This document shows, piece by piece, positions 42,951 to 53,449 of a stretch of 57,854 nucleotides of DNA (positions are counted from its first letter, which is position 1; each line of letters begins with the position of its first letter). The position numbers and the translations under genes were made by a program. The DNA is from Catenaria anguillulae PL171 (taxonomy: Eukaryota; Blastocladiomycota; Blastocladiomycetes; Blastocladiales; Catenariaceae). Under the pieces are notes generated by a model that had not been told where the DNA came from, did not search any database, and saw only the letters and a program-made list of their open reading frames with translations. The DNA lies in contig MCFL01000153.1 in assembly GCA_002102555.1 (NCBI GenBank), positions 1 through 57,854 on the forward strand. The letters are read 5' to 3'.

Positions 42951-44626
42951 CTACTCATCATGTTCCTCGAACGGCCCACCCCTCGTCACGGCCTGCTCCT
43001 GCTCCCCGCCCATTTCCTCGCCGTCCGACTCAACCTCAATCCCAACACTCGCAAACGCCTCAACCGCCCACTTTGGCACGTTCCCCCTCGGATACATATC
43101 CTTACAAAACTTGTGGACAAATTCAGGGAATCGCTGGTCCAAGATGGCCTGGCGCATGCCGCGCATGAGCCGCATCTGGTACGTGATGTTGTGCACCGTG
43201 ACCAAGTGGCACGCCGTGGTTTCCCTTGTCACAATCCGGTGCAAGTATGACCGCGGATACGTTTTGCATGTTGGGCAGGGGCAGTCTGGGTCAATGGGCC
43301 GGTGGTCGTCTTTGAATTGCGCATTCTTTAGCGACATGGAGCCCCATGGGACAAGGGCATTGCCAAAACGCTGGAGATCATGTGGAGGGCAAGTATGATT
43401 AAGGAATCTCAGGACTCGGGAGATACGAAACAGAACGTACAGCAGTGCGGGTCGGGAAGACACAATCGAACATGTCGACGCCCAATGATGTGCACACGAC
43501 CAAGTCCAAAGCGTATCCAATACCCATGCAGTACCGCGGCTTGTTTTCGGGCAGCAGGTCGGTGCACAGAGAAACCACACGCCAGAATTCCGACTTGGCT
43601 TCTCCACCCGACAGACCACCAATGGCGTATCCAGGGGCATCGCGCTTGACCATTTCTGTTTTGAGAACATGAAGCTGTTTGTTCGAGATAACCTCGCAAA
43701 TGTGAGGGAGGAAGGCAGGCATACCTTCAATACAAATGCGGCGCAAATCTGGATGCAAACCACCCTGAATGATCGGAAACAGGTTTTGGCGATCCGGGTT
43801 CTTGTTGGCCAAGATGCAACGATCGAGCCAGCGGATGGACCGCCACATGGCTTCTTCGATGCGGTCACGAGGGGTCATCGGGTTCACGACGTCGTCGAGT
43901 TGCATCTGTAGCGAGTAAACAAATCGCAGAGATCAGTCAGGACCCTTGAACGGTGCTCGGCCAAGGACGGCACACGGTACCATGATGTCCGATCCAATTG
44001 AGTTTTGAATATCAATGGACCGCTCGGGCGTGAGCATGATGCGAACGTCGGGATCATATGGTGACGAAAACTCGACACCGTCCTCGGTAACCGTGGATCT
44101 GCAAAACAAAAGCACAAATGAAAAAAAGGGTGAGGAGCTTGACCAGCAACTCTCCTCCCGTGCCCATGACGTACAGATCCATGAGCGACACCATCTGGAA
44201 CCCTCCGCTATCCGTCAACATGTTGCGCTTCCAGCCCATCCACTTGTGCACGCCGCCCACATCGTCCAGTGTCTCCTGTCCCGGCTTGAGCGCCATGTGA
44301 TAAGTGTTGCAGAGCAATGTGTGAATGTCCAAGTCCTCGAGCTGCTTGCTCGTCAACCCCTTCATTGTGGCCTTCGTCCCCACAGGCATGAACTGTGGGA
44401 GATGTGCAGTAAAGTGAGGGAGCTGCATGTGCGAGACACGGGCCTTGGACACGGGACACTTGGCAATGATGGTGTGCTTGAGGGCAGGCGATCCCGACAT
44501 GGTAGGGTGGGGAACGGCCGAGGCGGAGGCGGTCATGGCAGAACTTGAGCGGACTGGTTGAGCGGTGTGCAAGGGGCGGAGCGAAGTTGCAATTGGGCGC
44601 AAGAGCTTGCGGGCTATGGCGAGCAT
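42951..44626 (-). CDS. Queuine tRNA-guanine transglycosylase catalytic subunit
   Basis: Homologue of QTRT1, which swaps guanine-34 for queuine in tRNA-Asp/Asn/His/Tyr. Exons 44626-44175, 44098-43981, 43905-43441 and 43370-42951 give 484 aa. The start [20 protein letters not shown] looks like a mitochondrial presequence; animal QTRT1 sits at mitochondria. Catalytic and binding motifs: [55 protein letters not shown] (nucleophile Asp). The zinc site is [17 protein letters not shown] plus the His in [10 protein letters not shown]. The acidic C-terminal tail ([15 protein letters not shown]) is an extension. Eukaryotes must import queuine, so this enzyme implies salvage. Confidence 0.93.
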
Positions 44627-45180
44627 GCGAGTGTGGAGGACAAGGGCAAAAGAGAAGCCGTTGAGCGGGAGTAGACGGTTATATCAAGCGATTGCGGAGA
44701 GTTCTAGGCACTTACAGGGACCAGTTCATTGAGACATCGGTTGAGGAATTCGGTACGTATATTTACGGTGCGACGGAGGAACACACAACAGACTTGGGTG
44801 CCCAGTGGATCGCGGGCCCATGTTCGATCGTTGTCCACGTCTGGTCTTCGCATATGGCGTGCCATGCACGATACTGGCTCAGATCACCAACGGAACATAC
44901 ATAGCAGTTCCCCTGGCGGTAGGAACCTCGACAACAAGACATGAGAAAAATCACTTGCGGACCGCCGTCTGTCGCTGCGTGGGGTTCGGAGGCAAAGTAC
45001 ATTCCCTGACCACACGCGCCCGAGACAACAGTCTAAAGCGAACGGGCCATCGATTTCAAACACGATTACAACAGTTTATACAACAGATCACAACACCGTG
45101 ATACAATTTCAGACCGACACACTCGGATCATCATGACAAAAGGCTTCAACCAATCGCTCTACCTGCACGTTACATCTGCT
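44627..45180. promoter_or_regulatory. TGT promoter region and 3' flank of Cys-rich gene B
   Basis: 554 bases between two minus-strand genes. No convincing ORF; nothing else recognised. Confidence 0.4.
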
Positions 45181-45604
45181 TTACTTCCTGGGCGGGCGGC
45201 CCGTGCCGGCGCAGTCCCAAGCGCAGTCGTTCTGGCACTTACGGTCACCGCGGCACATGTCCATGCACGAGCGGTAGCACTGGTAGTTGCGCTTGTGGAG
45301 CGTGGGCTCGGCAGGAGCGGCCATGGGAATGTCGGGGCGGGAATGTTGCAGAGCCAGTCGCAGTCGTCGCGACCTTGACGGACGCAGTTGTAGTAGCAGC
45401 GGTAGTCGACGCGCTCAATGTTGGCCGAGCCCGAGGTGGCGGCTGTACGTGGAAAGGAGATTTGGGGTCAGTTGTGACAGGCATTCAAAGGTGGTGGGTG
45501 TGATAGATGTTCAGGTACATGCCAGCGTTGGCGGGAGCGGGCGACGCCTGAGCAGACATGCCAAGGGCGACGAGAGCGAGAGCGAGGAACGAGGTGGTCT
45601 TCAT
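45181..45604 (-). pseudogene. Small secreted Cys-rich peptide precursor, copy B (possibly broken)
   Basis: Sister of copies A and C. Its 82-nt first exon encodes the same signal peptide (MKTTSFLALALVALGMSAQA) and the second exon carries both Cys modules and the KR site. The 80-nt intron appears to start with GC rather than GT; this is the only donor that keeps the phase shared with A and C. The reading frame looks interrupted about once compared with its sisters. That may be a true lesion or one of the base errors seen elsewhere in this window, so functional status is open. It lies head to head with copy C inside an inverted duplication. Confidence 0.75.
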
Positions 45605-45708
45605 GGTGCTGGATCTAAACTGAATGGGATGGGATCTGGCTGACAGGGAGAAGTGAGCTGGATGAGGGACTTGCAAAGATAGGAATGGTAAGCGGGCGGG
45701 CAGTCGAC

Positions 45709-45714
45709 TTTATA
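45709..45714 (-). promoter_or_regulatory. TATA box of Cys-rich peptide gene B
   Basis: TATAAA on the minus strand, 105 bases before the ATG, in the context GGGGTATAAAGTCGAC, then CTGCCCGCCCGCTTACCATT as in copy C. Confidence 0.65.
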
Positions 45715-45795
45715 CCCCTGTCGCTCCTCTTGGGATGCTGGGAGGGTCGGATCAACAATGACCATGCAATGGAGCTGAAGAATCGAAAGGAGACA

Positions 45796-45818
45796 GGATT
45801 GAAGCGACAATCAGCCGA
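45796..45818 (-). promoter_or_regulatory. Conserved upstream block of Cys-rich genes B and C (B copy)
   Basis: A 23-bp block (it begins TCGGCTGATTGTCGCTTCAA) identical on the minus strand here and on the plus strand at 47529-47551, about 190-200 bases before each ATG. It is absent upstream of copy A as far as I can see. Could be a shared regulatory site or just duplication residue. Confidence 0.5.
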
Positions 45819-45903
45819 TGCCTTGATTTCTTCTTGTTGTACCGATGTAGTACGCACGCAAAATGGCATTCATGCACCGCCGGGTTATTGGACGGGTGAG
45901 GAG

Positions 45904-45921
45904 CAACTCATGTGGTCTCAT
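45904..45921 (-). promoter_or_regulatory. Conserved distal element of Cys-rich genes B and C (B copy)
   Basis: ATGAGACCACATGAGTTG on the minus strand; 17 of 18 bases match 47369-47386 upstream of copy C. The core ATGAG...CATGAG is itself a short direct repeat. Confidence 0.45.
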
Positions 45922-47368
45922 TAATTTTGGATACGTCTAGTACCTACCGAATCAATACTGAATAAACCTATACCTTTTATTGCTCAGAACATTCATCCGG
46001 GGCGAACTCCAGTGCATTTGCGGTGCAATATGGAACAATGGAAAGCTGAGTTAGAAAGTGAAAGGGGGAAGAGGGGGAAGGTCCGGTGATCAAATGTCTC
46101 ACATGAAAACCGCGCGCATGCGTGCGGTAAGGAATCAGGCTATTTCATTGCTGTGCGCGTCGATTGCCTCGCCCTTGCACCGCCAATCGGCATCACTTGC
46201 ATGTTTGCACGTCCTATACTTGCAGGTACCCGCCTAGAGCTGCTGGCTCTCTGGCGCTCAAGTACCGTGACAGCTAGGCAGACCACCGTACCAATGGCCA
46301 GCGTAGTTGCGGTGGAACACTTCCGAGCCGATTGATGCTGCTGCCAATGGTACGGTCACGCCCACAAGCACTTGCTGGTGCGCAGGTATCATGTGCCGTC
46401 GGCGGCGGTGCAGCCCCCCGGCCGATGTGACAGATTACAGATACAGATTCGTGGAAACTTCTATGGACGATCACTGGGGTACTGTTAGTATACCAATCAA
46501 TCTCTATCCTTCCGCTCAGATGATGTGTACGCAACTGCCATACTCTTTTGGAACGCTGTTCCATCAGGAAGGAGTTGATACACACAAACTTCTTTGTCCC
46601 GTCACTAATCCCCGCCATCGAATTCTCAGGAGAGGGTCTCACTCAGGAAGAAGGTAAGAAAACACCATGACCATCCTTGTGGCGGGTGGAGAAGATGCCG
46701 GGTCTCTCAGGTTCTTTCTCATGGGTCAGGACCATCACAGTTCCCTCTTCTGAAACTCGCCAGGAAACGTCACTGGCTTGTGGGTGGGCTGACCCCGCCT
46801 GACCCGGCCTCTACTACAACCGCATCCCCAAATGTTGATGGAAGGAACCTACCGGCCACAGCGCTCCACCGCTGCGGTTATCTCCCATATGACTTGTCCG
46901 CAGTAAGTTCAAACTGGTCGTGACCTGTTCCGAACGCCATGGGATGCTGTTGCCGGCACCTCCAATGATCGTCGATGACAATGGTCGTGCTTGATACACA
47001 GCCGCAGCTGTGTGTGGCGGCCAGCTCGGCCAGCTGCAGCCGCAGGCGGGCAACTGATTGTATGCAGGTGGCGTGTTGACGGTGCAAGTGCAAGAAAAGT
47101 GACGCGCAAGGACACAACTCATTATTCGTGCATTATCCCACTTTACCGCACGCATGCGCGCGTTTCTCGAAGTGAGACATTTGATCACACGACCTTCACG
47201 ATGTCACATGCGATTATTCCACTGCACCGCAACTGCACAAATGTCTGCGCGAATACCAACCTTACCTAGCTGACTGGATTGTTGACCTGTAGCCGTCGCC
47301 TATTACGTGGATGTAAATATCCGGTGCCTACTGACGTTCGGCCCAACGATCGATGCGGTATATAATTT

Positions 47369-47386
47369 ATGAGACCACATGAGTCG
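47369..47386 (+). promoter_or_regulatory. Conserved distal element of Cys-rich genes B and C (C copy)
   Basis: ATGAGACCACATGAGTCG, about 350 bases before the copy C start, matching 45904-45921 in inverted orientation. Confidence 0.45.
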
Positions 47387-47528
47387 TTGTTTGGAATCAT
47401 TTACAAAATCTTGCGGTGCATATGTGTGTCTAGTTGCAAGCTTACCAAATATGCCAGTCGGGTACGTAGGTGGAAATCTATCGACATACCGCCAGGTTCG
47501 ATGGATGCTATTCCGCAGCCCTTCCTTG

Positions 47529-47551
47529 TCGGCTGATTGTCGCTTCAATCC
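47529..47551 (+). promoter_or_regulatory. Conserved upstream block of Cys-rich genes B and C (C copy)
   Basis: A 23-bp exact inverted match to 45796-45818, about 180 bases before the copy C ATG. Confidence 0.5.
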
Positions 47552-47630
47552 TTGCTCCTCACAATCCTCCTTGACCATCCTCGCACCAGCGGGTTGACCC
47601 AACCCGTGCCGCCTTCTGGAGCGTCACGGG

Positions 47631-47636
47631 TATAAA
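47631..47636 (+). promoter_or_regulatory. TATA box of Cys-rich peptide gene C
   Basis: TATAAA 96 bases upstream of the copy C ATG, in the context CGGGTATAAAGTCAAC, then CTGCCCGCCCGCTTACCATT shared with copy B. Confidence 0.65.
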
Positions 47637-47731
47637 GTCAACTGCCCGCCCGCTTACCATTTCCCTCAATCCGAATGTCCCTCATCCACCTCTCGTCTGC
47701 CAGTCAACCAGCCTCCTCACATCCCATCACC

Positions 47732-48159
47732 ATGAAGACCACCTCGTTCCTCGCTCTCGCCCTTGTCGCTCTCGGCATGTCCGCTCAGGCTTCGCCCGCT
47801 CCCGCCAACGCTGGTACCAATCCTTCACATGGATCCCATGTTGCGGATGATGATGACATTTTGCTGACCCGAAAAACTACGTCCATTCCAACATAGCTGC
47901 CACCTCGGGCTCGGCCAACATTGAGCGCGTCGACTACCGCTGCTACTATAACTGCATCCGCCAAGGTCGCGACGACTGCGACTGGCTCTGCAACATTCCC
48001 GGCCCCGACATTCCCATGGCCGCTCCCACCAAGCCCACGCTGCACAAGCGCAACTACCAGTGCTACCGCTCGTGCATCAGGAGGTGCCACGGTGACAACA
48101 AGTGCATGGACGACTGCGCTTGGGACTGCGCCGGCTCGGACCGCCCGCCCAGGAAGTAA
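47732..48159 (+). CDS. Small secreted Cys-rich peptide precursor, copy C
   Basis: Exons 47732-47813 and 47897-48159 (83-nt intron) give 114 aa. Signal peptide MKTTSFLALALVALGMSAQA, then SPAPANA, a run of x-Pro/x-Ala dipeptides of the kind trimmed from secreted peptide precursors in yeast. Module 1: RCYYNCIRQGRDDCDWLC (C-x3-C-x7-C-x3-C). A linker with PGPDIPMAAPTKPTLHKR ends in the dibasic site. Module 2: NYQCYRSCIRRCHGDNKC then MDDCAWDC, a C-x3-C-x3-C-x5-C-x3-C-x3-C pattern. The basic tail is DRPPRK. All Cys spacings match copy A although the residues between differ, which points to selection on the fold. Intact; probably the best expressed member given its TATA box. Confidence 0.9.
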
Positions 48160-49016
48160 AGTACAAGCAACGTAGAGATAATAGAGCGAGTGGTTGATTG
48201 AAGCCTCCTGTCATGGTGTTGCATGTCATGGTGTCAGTCTGAAATTATGGCGACGTGTTGCACGGCTATGAAAACCTTTGTCCATCTTCAAGTTTTTTCA
48301 CGCATGCATGAGGATCAGGTGTACTTGGAATGATTGTCGAAGAATTCATAATGAGACAGGGAACAAGTTGTAACTCTGACTGAGCATTCTTTGCTGTGGG
48401 TCCACTTTCATGATGCTCTGGTTGTCTTTTGCGGCACCCACCCATTCTTTCCGCCGGATTCGAAATGAATCTCATTCCTATGGTCGGAACTCTCAAGCGA
48501 AGCTGGCACACCGATCCGTCGCCCTCCGCTTTGGATTGGGGATACTTGAGCGAATGCACCACAAAGGACCTATGCCGCCTGCTACCCGAGCCAAAAAGAC
48601 ACTGCTGCCCCATCGGACAACTCCAAAGGGGAGGAAGAAAGCGGTCGACCGACACGTAGGTTTCTTGAAATTTCAAGCTTGAACGCCAAATCCAGACGCG
48701 TCAGTGGGATGCCTCCTGAAGTCACAATACAACTGGGAAAAGCTGATGGATAGTAGGCAAGTGCCTCACATCGCCAATTGATAGTCCATGTACATAAATG
48801 GATTCCATCGAACAAAGAGACCGAAATGACAATAGAAAGATGAACGACAAGAGAAGATGATGCTGCGGGAGGACAATCAGTACAACGAAAATGGCGGCAA
48901 CAAACGGCGTCCGACATTATAAATAAAAGATACAGAACTGAATGAATGTGGACTCACGAAAGGAAAACAAAAACCTCTTGGCTACATAACCAACCAATCC
49001 CCAATAATCCAAGCAA
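48160..49016. other. Convergent intergenic region, nothing supported
   Basis: 857 bases between convergent 3' ends. ORFs of up to 136 codons occur in several frames without recognisable motifs. Confidence 0.45.
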
Positions 49017-50644
49017 TCAACGGGACAAGGTGAGCAGCGACCCAATCTTGGTGACCGCCCTGCGACTGTTTTGCTCCCTCGCCATTTCGGCACTGGCAAT
49101 AGCATTGCTGCGCATGATGGCCATCTCAGTCGTCGTGTGCGTCCTTCCAGGTCCCAACGCACGCGCCCTGCTCAACGTGGCCATCCTGCTCTGGTTGCCA
49201 TAGCTGCGATCTTGATCGTGCACAAATGTCACTGGCCCGACCTTGGTGTACGACACGGGCCGATTGGCCTCTGCCTCGGCAAGCGCTATGCGGTTGGCGC
49301 GATCCAGGGCCGCAACGGTGGTTGTGGGAACCGCGCCACGAAGTCCGCCAGTGGGTGCTGTGCGATCGTATGTCCCCGCTCCCGTCCGCGATAACGCCGT
49401 GTGTCCAGGTACACGCGCGGCCGTCAGCGATTCGCGATGAAACATGACACCGGTTGCCGGTGCAGACAGCGTCCGGTTTGCGAGCGGCGGGCCTGACACA
49501 GTGGTGGTTGTGGGCACGTTTGGGTCGTACGGCAACGACTGCTTTGCACCGAGAGCAATGTGGGCGCCATGGTCACACTCGAGTGTGCCCTTGCCCGCGG
49601 CAGATGTTGGGTGAAAAACGACGGGTTCGGTCCGGTCGGTAATCAGGTCGGCGTTTCCGGCGCCATGGTCGTGTTGTGAGAGGCGGGTGGCCGAGGCAGA
49701 CGTGAGCCGAGAGCGACCGTATGCAGTGGATGTCGGGATAGGGGAGGTTCTACGCGAGGTGGTGCCGTAGGGCAGTGCATCGGCAGTCGAATAGGCCAGG
49801 CGGGTGTGTGCGATGGGGGCGGCGCCGTAGCGTTGGGCGGGGACGCTGGATGAACGCGCAGGGCGGCGCAAAGTATATGCATCGTCTGTTCAATGGCCGC
49901 GACAATAGTAGAGTTGTATCAGTGTCAGCCATGGTCTCACTGCAGCATTGAACGAACCATAAACCGAGTCCGAGCGGGTGCCAACGGGACGAAACAAGGA
50001 CGACGAGCGGCCACTCGACCCAGCTGGCGCGCGGGCACTGCTGCGTGGATACCTCGAAGCGACGCCCTCATCATAATAGTAATCCGGCGACCGTTCCCGG
50101 CGTCCAAAACCGCGACCCAAACTGTCGCGTTTGTCACGACGACGCGTCGTCGTTGTGGTGGTCTCACCGTCACCCTGATCCGCGTAGAATTCGTCCTCTG
50201 CAAACCTCCTCCTCCTTGTTTGACCCATGTACGCTGGCTCAAACAAATCCAACCTGTCCTCGGGCGGCAGCGTCCTCACCAATGCCGGATCATTCGGGCC
50301 AAGCTGTCCATGCTGGCCTTGCGACGAATATCCTTGAGGTGCGTGCGGAGGTAAGGATCGACCACGTCGTTTGGGTGCACCGAGACATTGCGCTCGTGGC
50401 CGCGGTCGTAGTGGAAGCTCGGATCGTAGTACGTGTACTGCTTGCCGCCATACGTGTAACTGCGCATGGCAGGGTCGATCAGGGTTGAGTGGGGTGTCCA
50501 CCGGAACGGCTGTGGTGGCGGCAGCAGGCCCACGACGAAGGCGGCCTTTGCGGTCGTGGGCCAGGATGGGGGTGTCGGCGAGGCCCGCAGCGCAGAGGGC
50601 GGCGCCGCTTGGGCGTCACGGCGGCCACGATGGAAGAGGGGCAT
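49017..50644 (-). CDS. Unknown Arg/Thr/Ala-rich protein
   Basis: Two exons joined across an intron at 49957-49886 (72 nt, donor GTTCGT: SDSVY|DDAYTLRRPARSSS). The frame also changes once near 50287-50296, between MDSLAR and NDPALVRTLPPEDRLDLF, consistent with one missing A. The total is about 515 aa from the ATG at 50644. Features: an aromatic patch RSYTYGGKQYTYYDPSFHYD; NDVVDPYLRTHLKDIRRK; a Lys/Arg and Thr-rich middle (TTTTTTRRRDKRDSLGRGFG); and a C-terminal part of short Thr/Ala/Arg-rich segments ending KIGSLLTLSR. I recognise no family. The composition resembles filament- or axoneme-associated proteins, but that is only an impression. Confidence 0.65.
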
Positions 50645-50850
50645 GACGAGAGTGCTTGTGTTGTACGCGTGGGGCCGCGATTGGCAAGTATTGGGCGGAG
50701 AGCGCGAGAGAGAGTGCATCGAAATAGCTCGGTGAGACGCTTTTTTCACGATTCAGTCAGACTGAGACCGTTTCCCCACTATGCTGTATGTATGGCCACC
50801 TTATGTTCAGACATAGAAATATGACCCAGCTGCCCTCGTCATCACAAACA

Positions 50851-50933
50851 GGCGTGGTGCCCGAGTGGTCCAAGGGGGCCGGCTACTAACCGGCTGCGCT
50901 CTGCGCTCGCACGTTCGAATCGTGTCCACGTCG
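50851..50933 (+). tRNA. tRNA-Ser, anticodon ACU
   Basis: Acceptor stem GGCGUGG/CCACGUC with discriminator G (the serine identity base). D-arm region CCCGAGUGGUCCAAGGGG. Anticodon stem GCCGG/CCGGC around loop CUACUAA, so positions 34-36 are ACU and would read the serine codon AGU, or AGC too if A34 becomes inosine. A long variable arm typical of type II tRNA-Ser. T-arm GCACG-UUCGAAU-CGUGU. No intron. Followed by a T run. Confidence 0.92.
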
Positions 50934-50939
50934 CCCTAC

Positions 50940-50945
50940 TTTTTT
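50940..50945 (+). terminator. RNA polymerase III terminator of the tRNA
   Basis: A run of six T, seven bases past the tRNA 3' end. Confidence 0.8.
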
Positions 50946-51160
50946 CCTCGTTTCTTTACGTCTTTTGTCTCTCCTGACTCATGAGTGGAGTCGGCAATGT
51001 ATATTGATCTTTGTTCGTTTTCCTGGCAACGCGTTTTTGGGTGAGACACTTGGATCATCCGTGCGTTCGCATCATACTGGGATTTGCAGATTTGCGTTGG
51101 TACATATAGATCAGAGTATGATGTGTTAATGACATAACTTGGGAACCCACCGTCGACGCC

Positions 51161-53186
51161 TCAGCCAAACCTGGCTCGCTTTCGCACATTCCAACTCCCA
51201 CTGGCCTGCGGCAGTTCATCAACTTCTTCACGATCAGACGACTGGGACCTTGCCGCATTTCCATCGTCCTCCTCTTCCTCGTCCACTTGATCCCTACCCT
51301 CATCATCCACATCCATCGCGGCCCCCGCATCCTCCCACCGACTCGCCCGCACCCTGCTCCGACTGGGTGACTCGTCGGGCGGCAGCGGCCGCTTTGCCCG
51401 CCGCGACGAACGCAGCACCGACGGCGGCTCGTCATCATCCATGAAGTTGTCACCTACGTCGGGTCCGACTCGGAACCGAATGGGGCGCCCTCGGCGAGTG
51501 CCGGGCGTGGCCGTTGCAGGCGTTGCGAATTGTGATGCAGAAATTGAGCGAAGCGGTGCAGGTGTTTGAAATGGAGCATGAGGCGGCGGTGGAGGGGAAC
51601 GAGGCGGGGTTCGAGTCGATGAGCGGCGAGTCCGTTGGCCGCTGCGTGGCAAGCCGTCCGAGTCCAACTCAAGCTCGTCACCGTCTCGATCAGAGTCGCT
51701 GTGCTCCTCGTCCTCGCGGTCAGATGCGCTGTCGTCCAACTGGTCCTCTTCCTCCTCGTCCTCCTCTTCGTGACCGTTGTCGTGCAGCGACATGAGCGCA
51801 TCCACGTGGAACAAGCCTTGCGAATCCGGCAACTTGACTGGTTCAGACGCCGCCGCCGCATCCAGCCACCGCTGCACACGCTCAAACTGGGCCAACCCGA
51901 CACCCGATCCCTCATCGCTCTCGCTCTCACTCCAATCATCACTCGTACTCTGCTCCTCATTGCTCGACGACTCATTTTCATCATGAACCGCGGCTCGCGT
52001 CCTTGCCCACTTCCGCTGCCTACGTGTCTTGATAAACACATGGTCCAATCTCGCCAACAAATCCTGCCTGGGCCGCCACGTCCTGACCTGCCGCCACTCA
52101 ATGCCCCTCGCGCGAAACATGCGCTCCATCTTTTTGCCCATTTCCTCCCTGACTTCTGGATTCGCAGGCAAGTATTCGGCATGCCACCAATGAACAAGCT
52201 CCTTGGTGCGCTCGGCATCGGCGCGTGCGCGCGCAATCCCATTGGGCCTGCACGTGGCGGCACACACGGCGAGCGCAGATGCATGTCGTCGAGCGTAAGG
52301 TGGTCGACGACAATGTGCGTGCCGTGCTTGTGCGTGGCTTGCATGCGCGCGTAGGCGTGGTTGTAGGCGGCGACAAGTCGGGTGCGGATAAAGGACGAGA
52401 GGTGGTCGTGAAGGTCGAGCCAGGTGTCGTTGAGGACGGTGAGGGGTGAGCCATTGTTGAGATGACTATGGGGCGGGGCAGCGAACAAAGAAGAGGGGGC
52501 AGACGGTGAGAATGCGGCGGATTGGGGATCCGGATGTGAAGCGGCAATTGAAGGACGCACTGCGACATGATTTTGGTTATCCGCGTGCGAGAAAACACAC
52601 TGACCTTGCGCTTGTTGAGCCGAGACAACGGGCGTTCCTGATTGAGCTGGACGAGCATCTTGTCCAAATTACGGGCCAACCGAGTGCTCGTCTCTTCCTC
52701 CTTGGCAATCGTTGGCTTGTCCGACTCTTGGGCGTACATGCACTGGTTTCGTCTCTCGTGGTCACGGTCCTCATCGTCTCCGTCACTTGCATCGTCCGAC
52801 TCCCAGCCACTGGTGGATGTGTCTTCATCCTGAATGTCCTGTGTTGCGTTGTTTCCCGTATCACTGCAATTGACCGGATTGAATCCAACCAACAGAGCCT
52901 GGAGCGGATCAAGCGCAACCTCGAATGATCGTTGTGCAACCAGTGTTGCGGCGTGCACCGTGGACAGGTGCCAGACAACTTCGACGGGCGGCTTGCGTAT
53001 GGCGGCAGCGAGGGCGGCAATGTCCCATGAGGGAATGCGCGCGAGAGCGTTCCGGAGGCAATGGTGATCGTGCTGGGTCCAGTTGCCGAGGTTAGGACGC
53101 AAGGGGATGACAGTTGGTGGGGGTGGGAGGTAGAGGGCTGTTGCTTTGGGCGGCTGTGAAGGTATCGGAGGGGATGTGCCATCCAT
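51161..53186 (-). CDS. Unknown acidic protein with possible SANT/Myb-like domain
   Basis: Exon 1 runs from 53186 to about 52607 and reads a Pro-rich start, then LGNWTQHDHHCLRNALARIP and SWDIAALAAAIRKPPVEVVW, whose tryptophan spacing and helix pattern recall a SANT/Myb repeat. An acidic DEDTSTSGWESDDASDGDDE tract follows. A short intron lies near 52560-52606; the exact sites are unclear. The second part has NDTWLDLHDHLSSFIRTRLV, HGTHIVVDHLTLDDMHLRSP, then (after a one-base frame change near 52268-52275) RADAERTKELVHWWHAEYLP and EEMGKKMERMFRARGIEWRQ, and a long acidic, Ser/Arg-rich tail ending SGSWNVRKRARFG. Probably nuclear. No family assigned. Confidence 0.65.
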
Positions 53187-53449
53187 TTTTGGTCATTTCG
53201 TGGAGTGCATACGATCAAATGATATGTATTGTGGTCCGGTGCATTTGATGCCTTTACGTGCGCATTTTTGACTTGAGCGTGACATTCTGGATCAGGATGG
53301 CATGGATGGATCGGCGGACTCCATTTGCCGATACAACCGACCACCTTTGCCCATCGCAAACGCCAGCCTGACGCGTTTCTTGCTCGAGTTGGATTCAGCG
53401 TATGGAGGCAAACATGTCGTGTACCATGCAACCCAAGGAGTAAAGCACC

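Larger units (their letters stand above)
45605..47731. repeat. Inverted-duplication core with the two divergent Cys-rich gene promoters
   Basis: The 2.1 kb between copies B and C is partly an inverted repeat. Exact inverted matches include 46087-46102 with 47172-47187 (16 bp) and 46112-46130 with 47143-47161 (19 bp). Promoter blocks match at 45796-45818/47529-47551 and 45904-45921/47369-47386. No convincing ORF lies in the centre (about 46.2-47.1 kb). The layout suggests one segment carrying gene plus promoter was duplicated in inverted orientation. Confidence 0.7.

Noticed and set aside
51635-52354. 239-codon plus-strand open frame with hydrophobic runs
   Set aside because: It is the complement of an acidic, Asp/Glu/Ser-rich coding region, which mirrors as Leu/Val-rich; no independent support.
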